A program made the position numbers and the translations under genes. A stretch of DNA of 64,000 nt, from positions 177,707-241,706 of the forward strand of contig DATJLS010000003.1 of NCBI GenBank assembly GCA_035509315.1. Reading direction: 5' to 3'. Below the pieces are notes generated by a model. That model worked only from the letters and a program-made list of their open reading frames with translations, did no database searches and had not been told where the DNA came from. This stretch comes from JAKAWQ01 sp035509315. Its GTDB lineage: Bacteria; Pseudomonadota; Alphaproteobacteria; Acetobacterales; Acetobacteraceae. Of the stretch, positions 9,325-17,856 are shown piece by piece. How positions within the stretch are numbered: position 1 is the stretch's first letter; every line of letters starts with the position of its first letter.

Positions 9325-10701
9325 ATGGACGTGGAATCCGAAGGCGATACCAATCTCAGCGGCCGGCGCGCTGCCTGGCAGCGCCAAGCCCTCGATCCGG
9401 CGGCCAAGGCGCTGCTGGCCCGCGATTCGCGCGCCTTCCTCCACCAATCCGTCTCCACCCCCTGCCTCAACGCAATCGCCCGCGCCGAAGGCATCTGGAT
9501 CGAGGACATGGCCGGGCGGCGCTATATGGATTTCCACGGCAACAACGTCCATCACATCGGCTACGGCCATCCGCGTCTCAAGCGCGCGATCTCCGCGCAG
9601 ATGGAGGCGCTCTCCTTCGCTCCGCGCCGCTATGCCTGCGAGCCCGCTGTGGCCCTGGCGGAAAAGCTCGGCATGATCGCGCCGGGCAATCTTGCGAAAC
9701 TGCTCTTCACCACGGGCGGATCGGACGCGGTGGAAGTGGCGGTGAAGATCGCGCGCGCTTTCACGGGGCGTTTCAAGACTCTCTCCTTCTGGGATTCCTT
9801 TCACGGCGCCGGCATCGGTGCGGCAAGCCTCTCCGGCGAGGCGCTGTTCCGCTCAGGCCCGGCAGCACCCCTCGTCGCCGGCGCGCAGCACCTCGCCCCG
9901 TTTGCCTGCTATCGCTGCCCCTATGGCCATGAGGTGGATGAGGACGGGCATCCGTTCCTCGCGCGCTGTCATGCCGCCTGCGCGGAGATGGTCGAGTATG
10001 TGCTCGCTCGTGAGGGCGACGTCGCCGCGGTGATCGCTGAGCCCGCGCGCGCGGTGCCCTATGTGCCGCCACCCGGCTATTGGCAGAAAGTGCGCGCGGC
10101 CTGCGATCGGCATGGCGCGCTGCTCATCTTCGATGAGATCCCGACCGGCCTCGGCAAGACCGGCCGGATGTTCGCCTGCGAGCATGACGACGTGGTGCCG
10201 GACATCCTGGTGCTGGGCAAGGCGCTCGGCGGGGGGATGCTGCCGATCGCCGCGGTGATTGCGCGGTCCGAGCTCGATGTCGGTCACGAATGGGCGTTCG
10301 GGCACTATACGCATGAGAAGAACCCGATCACCGCGCGCGCGGCGCTCACCACGATCGAGATCATCGAGGAGGAAGAACTCGTTCCCCATGCGGCACGGCT
10401 CGGCGCGGTCGCGCTCGAGCGGATGGAGGAGATGAAACGCCGGCAGCCCGCGATCGGCGATGTGCGCGGAAGGGGGCTCCTGCTCGGCATCGAGCTCGTG
10501 CGGAGCCGTGCCGAGAAGCTACCCGATGCCGCACTGGCAGAGACGGTGCTCTATCGCGCGCTCGATGCCGGGCTTTCCTTCAAGACGACCATGGGCAATG
10601 TGCTCACGCTCACGCCGCCGCTGATCACCACCGAAGCCGAAATGCTGCGCGCGCTCGCGATCATCGAGGAGGCGATCGCGGCCGGCAGAGAGAAAGATTG
10701 A
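9325..10701 (+). CDS. pbfA: PbfA-type (R)-1-hydroxy-2-aminoethylphosphonate ammonia-lyase
   Basis: This 458-residue PLP enzyme has a class III aminotransferase fold but matches the PbfA group, which eliminates ammonia from (R)-1-hydroxy-2-aminoethylphosphonate to give phosphonoacetaldehyde. Typical features are the opening ARDSRAFLHQSVSTPCLN (residues 32-49), the MDFHGNNVHHIGYGHPR block (68-84), the TLSFWDSFHGAGIGAASLSGEALFR block, Asp270 in LLIFDEIPTGLGKTGRMF, the PLP Lys299 in LVLGKALGGG, and GHYTHEKNPI. The ATG follows a CGAAAGGAA site; upstream in-frame sequence is antisense to the divergent aminotransferase. Placement beside the aminoethylphosphonate transporter and phnA supports the assignment. 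A generic aminotransferase is the alternative. Confidence 0.85.
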   Translation: MDVESEGDTNLSGRRAAWQRQALDPAAKALLARDSRAFLHQSVSTPCLNAIARAEGIWIEDMAGRRYMDFHGNNVHHIGYGHPRLKRAISAQMEALSFAPRRYACEPAVALAEKLGMIAPGNLAKLLFTTGGSDAVEVAVKIARAFTGRFKTLSFWDSFHGAGIGAASLSGEALFRSGPAAPLVAGAQHLAPFACYRCPYGHEVDEDGHPFLARCHAACAEMVEYVLAREGDVAAVIAEPARAVPYVPPPGYWQKVRAACDRHGALLIFDEIPTGLGKTGRMFACEHDDVVPDILVLGKALGGGMLPIAAVIARSELDVGHEWAFGHYTHEKNPITARAALTTIEIIEEEELVPHAARLGAVALERMEEMKRRQPAIGDVRGRGLLLGIELVRSRAEKLPDAALAETVLYRALDAGLSFKTTMGNVLTLTPPLITTEAEMLRALAIIEEAIAAGREKD

Positions 10702-10742
10702 ATTTCGAATCGAATTTTTTCTTCAATCGATAAGACCCGATT

Positions 10743-11540
10743 CTATCGCGCAGTGCTGCGCGCGGGCACGAGCGAGAGGGCTGCGAGGGCGGCGAGCGTG
10801 CTTGCGGCGAGCAGCACGGTGAGGGCGGCGGCGGGGAACACGTCCCCTCGGTCGCTGAGGCCGAAGATCTGAACCGGCAACGTTACCCAGCCAGGCGGAT
10901 AGACCATCACGGTCGCGCCGAGCTCGCCCATCGAGAGCGCGAAGCTCAGGCTGAAGGCCGCGGTGAGATAGGGCAGCACGAGCGGCAAGGTCACTCTTCT
11001 CAGAAGATAACTGGGGGCTGCGCCGAGGCTCTCCGCCACCTGCTCGCAGTCCGCCGGGATGCGGGCCAGCCCGGCCGAGATGCTGCCGAAGGTGAACGCG
11101 GAGATGAGGATGAAATGGGCCGCGAAGACGATGCCGATCGTGCCATTCAGCAGGATCGGCGGGCGGCTGAAGGCGACCAGGAGCCCGAGCCCGACGGAGA
11201 CCGAGGGCATGGCGCTCGGGAGGAAGAAGATGGCGTTCAGGATCCGGCGCGGCGGCCCGCCCAGGTGCCGCAGGGCAAGGGAAGCGGCCGTGCCGTTCAC
11301 GAGCGCGAGCAGGCTCGCGACCACGCCTGTCACCAGACTCGTTCGCAGCGCCGCGCCCGAAGGGCCCGAAATGGCGGCGCCGTAATGGGCAAAGGTGAGG
11401 TGGGACGGCAGGATGCCGTTCCATTGACCGGCGAGGCTTGCGAGCAGGATGACCATTGCGGGCAGCCCATAGACAACGCCGGCAAGCACTCCGAAGAGGA
11501 GCCAGGCGCTCGCACGCCCCGATTTAGACCAGGCCAGCAT
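10743..11540 (-). CDS. phnV: 2-aminoethylphosphonate ABC transporter permease PhnV
   Basis: This is the second inner-membrane permease of the aminoethylphosphonate importer, 265 residues. About six hydrophobic segments are visible, beginning with WLLFGVLAGVVYGLPAMVILLASLAG. The permease-family coupling loop that contacts the ATPase is the segment RIPADCEQVAESLGAAPSYLLRRVTLPL. The ATG is set by the conserved start MLAWSKSGRAS; it overlaps the end of phnU by 17 nt, so translation is coupled. A longer open frame reaching 11726 is arginine/serine-rich and antisense-like, and was left out. It is the last gene of the phnS-T-U-V unit and converges on the PbfA-like gene, with only 41 AT-rich nt between the two stops. 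Confidence 0.87.
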   Translation of the reverse strand: MLAWSKSGRASAWLLFGVLAGVVYGLPAMVILLASLAGQWNGILPSHLTFAHYGAAISGPSGAALRTSLVTGVVASLLALVNGTAASLALRHLGGPPRRILNAIFFLPSAMPSVSVGLGLLVAFSRPPILLNGTIGIVFAAHFILISAFTFGSISAGLARIPADCEQVAESLGAAPSYLLRRVTLPLVLPYLTAAFSLSFALSMGELGATVMVYPPGWVTLPVQIFGLSDRGDVFPAAALTVLLAASTLAALAALSLVPARSTAR

Positions 11541-12399
11541 GGCCCCTGCCGAACCAGGCGAGCGCGCTGCGATAGAGCGCGTAGAGGCCGAGCGAGAGCG
11601 CGATATTGACGGCCGCAAGCACACAGGCCGAGCCATAGTCGAATTCCTGGATCGCCTTGTCGTAAACGAGGAGCGGCAATGTCTCGACGCCCTTGGCGCC
11701 GATGAAGAGCACGATGCCGAATTCATTGGTGGTGAGCAGAAGGCAGAGGCTGCCTCCGGCCATCAGCGCCGGGAGGGCGGCCGGCACGATGATCTGGCGA
11801 AGGATGCGGAACCAGCCGGCGCCAAGGATGCTCGCGATCTCGATCTGCGCGGCATCGATCAGCGAGAAGGCGGCGAGCAGCGGACGCATCACGAACGGGG
11901 TATAGACCGTGACCTCGGCGAGAATGACGCCCCAGGCCGAGTACAGGAAATCGATCGGCGGCAGGCTCAGGCCGAAGAGCTTCATCGCCGCGCCGTTCAG
12001 GATTCCGGCCGAGCCATAAATGAAGGTGAAGGCGAGAGCGACAAGGAAGGTCGGCAGGGCGATGAAGGTCTCGATCGCGCGCGCACATAGCCCTGCCCCC
12101 GGAAAGGGGGCGAAGGCGATCACGACCGAAAGGGCGAAGCCGAGCGCGAGGCAGCCGAGGGTCGCGGCGAGCGTGATGGTGATCGTGTGCCAGAGCGCGT
12201 TGCGAAAGAGCGCGGTGGCCAGCACCGCTTCATAGTTCGCGAAGAGGGATGCGCCGCGACCGGTGGCGAAGGATTGCACGAGGACGAGCGCGAGCGGATA
12301 GAAGAAAAGGACACCGAGCACCACGAGCGGCAACACGACCGGGAGGCCCGGTATCCCGAGGCGCCGGGAGCGTATTTCGGCGAGTGTGAGCTCAGCCAT
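11524..12399 (-). CDS. phnU: 2-aminoethylphosphonate ABC transporter permease PhnU
   Basis: This is the first permease of the phosphonate importer, 291 residues with about six membrane segments (for example VLPLVVLGVLFFYPLALVLVQSF and IALPTFLVALAFTFIYGSAGI). The cytoplasmic EAA-like loop reads SLIDAAQIEIASILGAGWFRILRQIIVPA. The start ATG lies inside the 3' end of phnT (8-nt overlap), and its own 3' end overlaps phnV by 17 nt. Both overlaps indicate one operon with coupled translation. The assignment as PhnU rests mainly on synteny with the very characteristic binding protein PhnS. Confidence 0.87.
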   Translation of the reverse strand: MAELTLAEIRSRRLGIPGLPVVLPLVVLGVLFFYPLALVLVQSFATGRGASLFANYEAVLATALFRNALWHTITITLAATLGCLALGFALSVVIAFAPFPGAGLCARAIETFIALPTFLVALAFTFIYGSAGILNGAAMKLFGLSLPPIDFLYSAWGVILAEVTVYTPFVMRPLLAAFSLIDAAQIEIASILGAGWFRILRQIIVPAALPALMAGGSLCLLLTTNEFGIVLFIGAKGVETLPLLVYDKAIQEFDYGSACVLAAVNIALSLGLYALYRSALAWFGRGHAGLV

Positions 12400-13621
12400 G
12401 CGGCCGCTCGGGGATAAGCGTCGCGTCCGCCGGGGAGAAATGCACGGTGAGCCGGGTCCCGGGTTCTGGCGGCGTGCGCAGCGGCGCCGAGGTCAGCCGT
12501 AGGGTCTGCCCTTCCGCCTCGAGCACGATATCGTGCAGATCCCCTTTCCATCGCACTTCGCGAACAGAGGCCGAGAGGCAGTTCGCCCCCGCCTCGCGCG
12601 GCGCAAGAAAGAGATCATGCGGGCGAACGCAGAGAAGGCAGGACTCCGAAGCGGCGATTCCCGCGGAGGCACGCACCCCCAGCCGGGTCGTGCCGAAACG
12701 CACCGCCGCCATCCCCTCGCCCGCTCCTTGTGCCTCCCTGGGTGCCTCCCTGGGCGTCTCCCCGGGCGTCTCCATGACGACCGGGAGCAGATTGGCCCGA
12801 CCCAGAAATTCGGCGGCGAAACGATTGGGTGGCCGCTGATAAAGCTCCCGGGAAGGACCGAGCGCGACGAGCCTTCCCTCGCGCAGGATGGCGATGCGGT
12901 CGGCGAGCGTGAGCGCCTCGGTCTGGTCGTGCGTGACGTAGAGCACGGTAAGCATGGGCAGGGTGCGGTGCAGGCGGGCCAGCTCCTCGATCATGGATTG
13001 GCGGATCTGCGCATCGAGCGCGGAAAGAGGTTCATCGAGCAGGAGCAGCTCAGGACGGATCGCGAGCGCCCGCGCGATCGCCACGCGCTGCTGCTGACCG
13101 CCGGAAAGCTCACGCGGATAGCGCGCCGCGAAAGAGGACATGCCGACCATCGCCAGCGCGGCCGCGACTTCCGCACGCACCTTAGGCTCCGCTGCCCGGC
13201 GCGCCTTGAGCCCGAAAGCGACATTCTCGGCCACGCACATATGCGGAAAGAGCGCGTAGTTCTGCACCACCATGCCGATCCCCCGGGCGCGTGGCGGAAG
13301 ATCGGTGACATCCCGACCGCCGGCGAAGAGCCGCCCGGAGACCGGGCGGACGAAGCCGGCGATGGCGCGGAGCGCGGTCGTCTTGCCCGAACCGGAGGGC
13401 CCGATCACGGCCATGATCTCGCCGGGCCGGACCGTCAACGTGAAGTCGGCAAGGACTGTGTTGCCCTTATAGGCGACCGTCACGCCTTCGAATGCGACCC
13501 CGCCGCCGCCCGGAACCGGCGGGGCATGGAGGGCGGAGGTTTCGGACGCGGCGGCGAGATCGGCGCCGGGCGGAATGGATGCCTCACCCGCCCCGAACTC
13601 CGGCGCCGCGGCCGAACTCAT
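12392..13621 (-). CDS. phnT: 2-aminoethylphosphonate ABC transporter ATP-binding protein PhnT
   Basis: This ATPase energises the PhnSTUV importer. It has 409 residues, with the Walker A GPSGSGKTT at 74-82, the Q-loop VVQNYALFPHMCVAENVAFGL, the ABC signature LSGGQQQRVAIARAL, the Walker B LLLLDEPLSALD and the switch His in YVTHDQTEALTLADR. The C-terminal part (from about 280) is a TOBE-like regulatory domain as in the spermidine/iron subfamily, with a proline/glutamate-rich linker (ETPGETPREAPREAQGAGEG) ahead of it. The N-terminus has about 40 extra alanine-rich residues before the ATPase domain. The ATG is preceded by GGGAAAC, and phnS ends 15 nt upstream. Confidence 0.88.
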   Translation of the reverse strand: MSSAAAPEFGAGEASIPPGADLAAASETSALHAPPVPGGGGVAFEGVTVAYKGNTVLADFTLTVRPGEIMAVIGPSGSGKTTALRAIAGFVRPVSGRLFAGGRDVTDLPPRARGIGMVVQNYALFPHMCVAENVAFGLKARRAAEPKVRAEVAAALAMVGMSSFAARYPRELSGGQQQRVAIARALAIRPELLLLDEPLSALDAQIRQSMIEELARLHRTLPMLTVLYVTHDQTEALTLADRIAILREGRLVALGPSRELYQRPPNRFAAEFLGRANLLPVVMETPGETPREAPREAQGAGEGMAAVRFGTTRLGVRASAGIAASESCLLCVRPHDLFLAPREAGANCLSASVREVRWKGDLHDIVLEAEGQTLRLTSAPLRTPPEPGTRLTVHFSPADATLIPERPHG

Positions 13622-13636
13622 CGTTTCCCGATCGTT

Positions 13637-14668
13637 TCAGCTTCCGGTCGCCTGGTGCCACTGGGAGACATAGACCTCAAGATTGGTGAGCAGACTGGCC
13701 CAGTCGGGCGACCAGATCTCCACCCCTTTCAACAGCGCCTGCATGGTCGCGTAGGTTTCGCCCGCGGGCGAGACATCCGTGCGCACGGGGATGCCCATGG
13801 CAATGGGGGCCACCTGCTCCTGCGCTTCCTTGGAGAGCAGGAAATCGATCAGCTTGCGGCCATTCTCAGCGTCCGGCGCGCCTTTCACGAGCGCGATGTC
13901 ATAGGGAAGCGAGAAGGTCATGCGTTTGCCGTCCGGCCCGGCGAGCCAGAAAATGCGAATGTTCGGATTGTCCCGCATCTGGGCGAGATTCATCTGCATA
14001 TCGCCGTTCGCGACCCAGATCTCACCCTTGTTGACGAGCGCCGTCAGCCGGCCGGTCGAGGAAGACGGGCCGAGATTGTTCGCCTGAAGCTGCTTGAGAT
14101 AGGCGAGGCCCGATGTCGGCCCGCCGAAAGCCTGAAACACGTTGAGCATCACCGCCGTGCCGTCACCCGCCTCACCGGGCGTGGAGTACTGAATCTTGTT
14201 CTTGAACTGCGGTGCGAGCAGATCCTGGAAGGTCGCGGGCGGGGACTTGAGCACGCTCGCGTTGTAGATCCAGTTCGCATAGTTATCGATCATCGCGTAA
14301 TAGAGGCCGTTCGGGTCCTTGTCTCGCGCGGCGATCTCCGTGGCCGAAGTCGGTGTGTAGGGCTGGAGCAGCCCGTCGGATGCGGCTTTCTGGATGAAGG
14401 GCGGCAGCGTCACCAGCACATCGGCCTGCGGGTTGGCCTTCTCGCGCTCGACGCGGTCCACCACCACGGCCGAGCCCGCCTCGACATAGCGCACCCGGAT
14501 ACCCGTCGCCTTGGTGAAGGCATCGAACTCGGTCTGGTACCAATTGGGCGATCCGTCATGCAGCCCGTCCGCGCTGTAGATCGTGACCACGCCCGATTGC
14601 GCCCATGCCGTCCCCCCGGCAAGCACGGCCAGCATCATCCCGGCCGTGAACATCCCCCGCGCGCGCAT
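13637..14668 (-). CDS. phnS: 2-aminoethylphosphonate ABC transporter substrate-binding protein PhnS
   Basis: This periplasmic protein of 343 residues captures 2-aminoethylphosphonate and related C2 phosphonates for import. A Sec signal peptide (MRARGMFTAGMMLAVLAGGT, cleavage near AWA-Q) is followed by the hallmark VVTIYSADGLHDGSPNWYQ and KATGIRVRYVEAGS segments that distinguish PhnS from iron-binding proteins of the same fold. Later segments are NPQADVLVTLPPFIQKA and GMIPVRTD-like GIPVRTDVSPAG. The start was chosen at 14668, where an AAGGGGGCAGGG site precedes the ATG and the signal peptide begins; the open frame continues upstream but is not signal-peptide-like. It is the first gene of the operon, preceded by 213 nt of non-coding DNA. 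Confidence 0.9.
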   Translation of the reverse strand: MRARGMFTAGMMLAVLAGGTAWAQSGVVTIYSADGLHDGSPNWYQTEFDAFTKATGIRVRYVEAGSAVVVDRVEREKANPQADVLVTLPPFIQKAASDGLLQPYTPTSATEIAARDKDPNGLYYAMIDNYANWIYNASVLKSPPATFQDLLAPQFKNKIQYSTPGEAGDGTAVMLNVFQAFGGPTSGLAYLKQLQANNLGPSSSTGRLTALVNKGEIWVANGDMQMNLAQMRDNPNIRIFWLAGPDGKRMTFSLPYDIALVKGAPDAENGRKLIDFLLSKEAQEQVAPIAMGIPVRTDVSPAGETYATMQALLKGVEIWSPDWASLLTNLEVYVSQWHQATGS

Positions 14669-14881
14669 CCCTGCCCCCTTCGCATTCCCTGTTGGCGGAA
14701 CGGATATCGGCGCCGCATCAGCCCTCTCTCTCCGCGGACCGAAGAGCGAGGGGCGAGAGGTGGCGGACGAATCCGTTCCGGTCCGTGACCCTTCCTCCTT
14801 GCTCCGGGTCATGAGGCCCGAATGCCACCAAACGATGACATTTCTAATAAGAAACAATCTCCCGGCGGGAAGGAGCGGCGC
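14669..14881. promoter_or_regulatory. Intergenic region upstream of phnS
   Basis: The 213 nt between phnA and phnS carry no gene. The AT-richest piece, 14833-14867 (ACGATGACATTTCTAATAAG on the plus strand), is the probable promoter of phnSTUV read leftwards. It holds TGTCAT and TGGCAT words 13 nt apart, which resembles but does not match the 11-nt period of a Pho box. Confidence 0.3.
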
Positions 14882-16135
14882 TCACGCCACCAGGTTGAGG
14901 GCGGCGTCGAAGGCATCGAAGTTGCGCAGAACCCTGCCTTCGGAAACCTTCACGCTTCGGTTGATGATCATCGGCACGTGCTGCTCCTCGAGCCCGCCGT
15001 GCGAGCGGAGCGGAGCATCGAGCGCCGAGAGATCATGCCGTTCGGGACTCGTGCCGAGCACCTTGTGCTTGCCGGAAATCACGACGATGTCGCCGATCCG
15101 GTCGGGCGGCAGGGCGAATCGCTGGCAGGAATCGACGCGCGAGAGCGCGAGGCTCACCCCTTCGGTCGCCGCGAGCGCGGCGATGAGCGGCCCGGCATCC
15201 ATACCGGGCGGCAGATAGATGGTCGCGAAGGAGCCGAGCGCGCCATGGTGCTTCACATAAGGATCGGTGATCGGCAGGATCACGCGCGCGATGCCGGCGC
15301 CGAGCCGGGCATCGCACCATGACTGGAGATAAAGCACATCGGGCGCGCCATCCGGCCGATATTTGTCGTTCATGCCGTGATCGGCGGTAAGCGCCAGCAC
15401 CACGCCGAGCGCATCGAGCTCTCCGACATAGCGATCGACCATCGCGTAGAACCGGTTGGCAAGATCGCTGTCCGGTGCTGCCTTGTGCTGCACATAGTCG
15501 GTGGTGGAGAGATACATCAGATCGGGACGGAACCGCTCGACGAGCCGCACCCCAGCGGCGAAAACGAATTCGGAGAGCGCGGGCGAATAGACATCCGGCA
15601 GGGGAAGCCCGACGAAATCGAGCACATTGCCGATGCCGTTCTCCGCCACCGTTGCCACATCCGCGCGTTCGGCGGAGAAGGCGATGGCGCGGCCGGTCTC
15701 CATCGCAAGCCCGGCTCCCAGCAGGGCGCGCAGCTTGTCCTTGGCGGTGACCATCGCGACCCGCGCGCCGGCCTGATGAAAAGCCGCCGGAATTGTTGGG
15801 GCCCGCAGGAAGCGGGGATCATTCATCATCACTTCCTGCCCGCTCGCCGGATCAAGGAAATAGTTGCCGGCGATACCGTGCACGGCGGGCGGCGCGCCGG
15901 TGACGATCGAGAGATTGTTCGGGTTGGTGAAGCTCGGGATCGCCGAGAACGCGGTGAGGCTGACCCCGGTTCGCATCAGGCGGGCGAAATTGGGCGCGAG
16001 GCCGCGCGCGATCGCCGCCTCGATATAGCCGGGCTCCGACCCGTCGAGGCAGATGACGATGGTCGGCACGCTCGGGAAGCGATAGCTTCGGCCATTCACC
16101 GCGACCTCGCGGGCGCCGCCGGGCGGTGCGTCCAT
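14882..16135 (-). CDS. phnA: Phosphonoacetate hydrolase PhnA
   Basis: PhnA cleaves the C-P bond of phosphonoacetate to acetate and phosphate with two zinc ions. The 417-residue protein belongs to the alkaline phosphatase superfamily. Asp31 in TIVICLDGSEPGY is a metal ligand, and the nucleophile is Thr70 in the family motif PSFTNPNNLSIVTG. Downstream ligands lie in LTADHGMNDKYRPDG, and a C-terminal LRSHGGLEEQHVPM supplies the last His. The Arg/Tyr-rich start NGRSYRFPSVP is typical. The ATG at 16135 has AGGGGAG upstream; further upstream open frame is antisense to the divergent hydrolase. With PbfA and the transporter it forms a C2-phosphonate degradation route in which only the phosphonoacetaldehyde-oxidising PhnY is missing locally. 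Confidence 0.92.
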   Translation of the reverse strand: MDAPPGGAREVAVNGRSYRFPSVPTIVICLDGSEPGYIEAAIARGLAPNFARLMRTGVSLTAFSAIPSFTNPNNLSIVTGAPPAVHGIAGNYFLDPASGQEVMMNDPRFLRAPTIPAAFHQAGARVAMVTAKDKLRALLGAGLAMETGRAIAFSAERADVATVAENGIGNVLDFVGLPLPDVYSPALSEFVFAAGVRLVERFRPDLMYLSTTDYVQHKAAPDSDLANRFYAMVDRYVGELDALGVVLALTADHGMNDKYRPDGAPDVLYLQSWCDARLGAGIARVILPITDPYVKHHGALGSFATIYLPPGMDAGPLIAALAATEGVSLALSRVDSCQRFALPPDRIGDIVVISGKHKVLGTSPERHDLSALDAPLRSHGGLEEQHVPMIINRSVKVSEGRVLRNFDAFDAALNLVA

Positions 16136-16240
16136 CTCTCCATCTCCCCTTCGGATCGGTTGCGCCCCGAGATTGCGTCCGCGCCGTGCGCGCCGCAATG
16201 ATGCGGTGGGCGGGGAAAGAGCCGCCGGAGACGCGCACCC

Positions 16241-17824
16241 ATGGACCCTGCCCGGCGCAATGTTCTCTTCATCGTGCTCGATCAATGGCGGGCGGATGCG
16301 CTGGGCGCCGCCGGCAATGCGCAGATTGAGACGCCCGCGCTCGACCGGCTCGCGCGCGAGAGCACGATCTTCCTCAGTCACTTCGGACAAGCCGCGCCCT
16401 GCGGACCGGCGCGTGCCGCGCTGCTCACCGGGCTTTATCAGCACAACAACCATGTGCTGAGGAACGGCAGCCCGCTCGAGCGCACGATTCCGACACTTGG
16501 TGAGGCCGTGCGTGCCGCGGGATATGATCCCGCTCTTTTCGGCTACACCGACAGCACCGTGGACCCACGGGGCCGGCCTGCAGCCGATCCCGCGCTCTTC
16601 ACCTATGAAGGCGTCATGCCCGGCTTTACGCCGGAGCTTCTCCTCAACGAGGATGCCCTGCCCTGGCTCGCCCATCTCGCGGAGGCCGGATATGATTTCG
16701 CGAGCATCGAAGAGGCGCTGAGGCCGGCGACAGGCCACCTGAATTTGGGGGCCCCGCGCGCGGCACGGTTCGAGAGCCGCCATGGGCGCGCGGCCTTCAT
16801 CACGGACGCCGTGCTCCGCTATCTCTCGGTGCGGCGGAAGACGCACTGGTTCGCCCATGTCTGCTATATCGCGCCGCACCCGCCCTTCATCGCGCCAGCA
16901 CCGTTCCACACGTTCCACGACGCGGCTTCCATGAAGCCGCGCCATGCGGCACCGGACGCGGAAAGTGAAGGACGCCAGCATCCGCTCCTCGCCAGCCTGC
17001 TCGCGCGCCAGAAACGCGCGCGGTTCTTTGCAAGCGATGAGGGGAGCGAGGAGGGCCCGGTCGCGACGCTGACGGATGCTGAGTGCGCAACATTGCGCGC
17101 GACCTATTACGGCATGGTGAGCGAAGTGGATGATGCTCTCGGCCGAATCTTTGCACGGCTCGAGGAATGGGATTTGCTCGAACACACGCTGGTGGTCGTC
17201 ACCGGCGATCATGGCGAGATGCTCGGTGATCATCGCTTGCTCGGCAAGGAGGGATATTTCGCCGAGGCTGTGCGTGTGCCGCTGATCATCCGCGTGCCGG
17301 GCGTGCGCGACGGGCGGCGCGTGAAGGAATGCACCGAAGCCGTGGATGTGATGCCGACCATCCTAGAGTGGCTCGACGCCGAGCTGCCGCCGCGCCGTGA
17401 TGGACATTCCCTGCTCGGCTTCTGCCATGGCGAAACGCACTCTGCGTGGCGGCAGACAGCGCATTGGGAAGGCGATTTCCGCGATTTCGAGCCGGATGGC
17501 CTGCCTGCTTCGCTCGGGCTCGCGCCGCATGAATGCGGCTTCGTGGTGGCGCGCTCGCAACGTTTCCAGGCGGTGCATTTCGCCGCCCTGCCGCCGCTTC
17601 TCTTCGATCTCGCGTGTGATCCGCATTGTTTCGAGAATGTCGCCGATGCGCCCGAGTACGCGGCCGCCTCGCTCGCCGCGACACGGGCCCTGCTCTCCTG
17701 GCGGATGGCAGCAAGCTCGGGCCCGCTTAGCCACCTGATGGCAACACCGCGCGGTCTTGCCGATCTCAGCGGGATGAACCACGCCCTCCCTTTTTGCCGC
17801 GACCCCCTCTCCGCCGAGCCTTGA
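16241..17824 (+). CDS. Phosphonate monoester hydrolase-like sulfatase-family enzyme
   Basis: This 527-residue hydrolase of the alkaline phosphatase/sulfatase superfamily looks like the phosphonate monoester hydrolases (PMH) of Rhizobium and Burkholderia. NVLFIVLDQWRADALG holds the first metal Asp. Cys54 lies in C54-G-P-A-R58, a CxPxR site expected to be converted to the formylglycine nucleophile. VVTGDHGEMLGDHRLLGKEGYF and HFAALPPLLFDL are near-diagnostic PMH segments. There is no signal peptide, so it is cytoplasmic. It is divergent from phnA with 105 nt between the starts, which suggests shared control. Alternatives are an arylsulfatase or phosphodiesterase, as PMHs are promiscuous. Activity would need a formylglycine-generating enzyme, not identified here; EgtB only shares that fold. 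Confidence 0.82.
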   Translation: MDPARRNVLFIVLDQWRADALGAAGNAQIETPALDRLARESTIFLSHFGQAAPCGPARAALLTGLYQHNNHVLRNGSPLERTIPTLGEAVRAAGYDPALFGYTDSTVDPRGRPAADPALFTYEGVMPGFTPELLLNEDALPWLAHLAEAGYDFASIEEALRPATGHLNLGAPRAARFESRHGRAAFITDAVLRYLSVRRKTHWFAHVCYIAPHPPFIAPAPFHTFHDAASMKPRHAAPDAESEGRQHPLLASLLARQKRARFFASDEGSEEGPVATLTDAECATLRATYYGMVSEVDDALGRIFARLEEWDLLEHTLVVVTGDHGEMLGDHRLLGKEGYFAEAVRVPLIIRVPGVRDGRRVKECTEAVDVMPTILEWLDAELPPRRDGHSLLGFCHGETHSAWRQTAHWEGDFRDFEPDGLPASLGLAPHECGFVVARSQRFQAVHFAALPPLLFDLACDPHCFENVADAPEYAAASLAATRALLSWRMAASSGPLSHLMATPRGLADLSGMNHALPFCRDPLSAEP

Positions 17825-17856
17825 CCACGCGGGCACCGTTTTCGAAATATGGGCTG

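Noticed and set aside
12533..14788. A 751-codon open frame on the plus strand
   Set aside because: It is antisense to phnT and phnS, which have complete motif sets; no ribosome site or family match.
14833..14867. Pho box upstream of phnS
   Set aside because: TGTCAT and TGGCAT are 13 nt apart instead of the 11-nt period of PhoB sites, and the match is weak.
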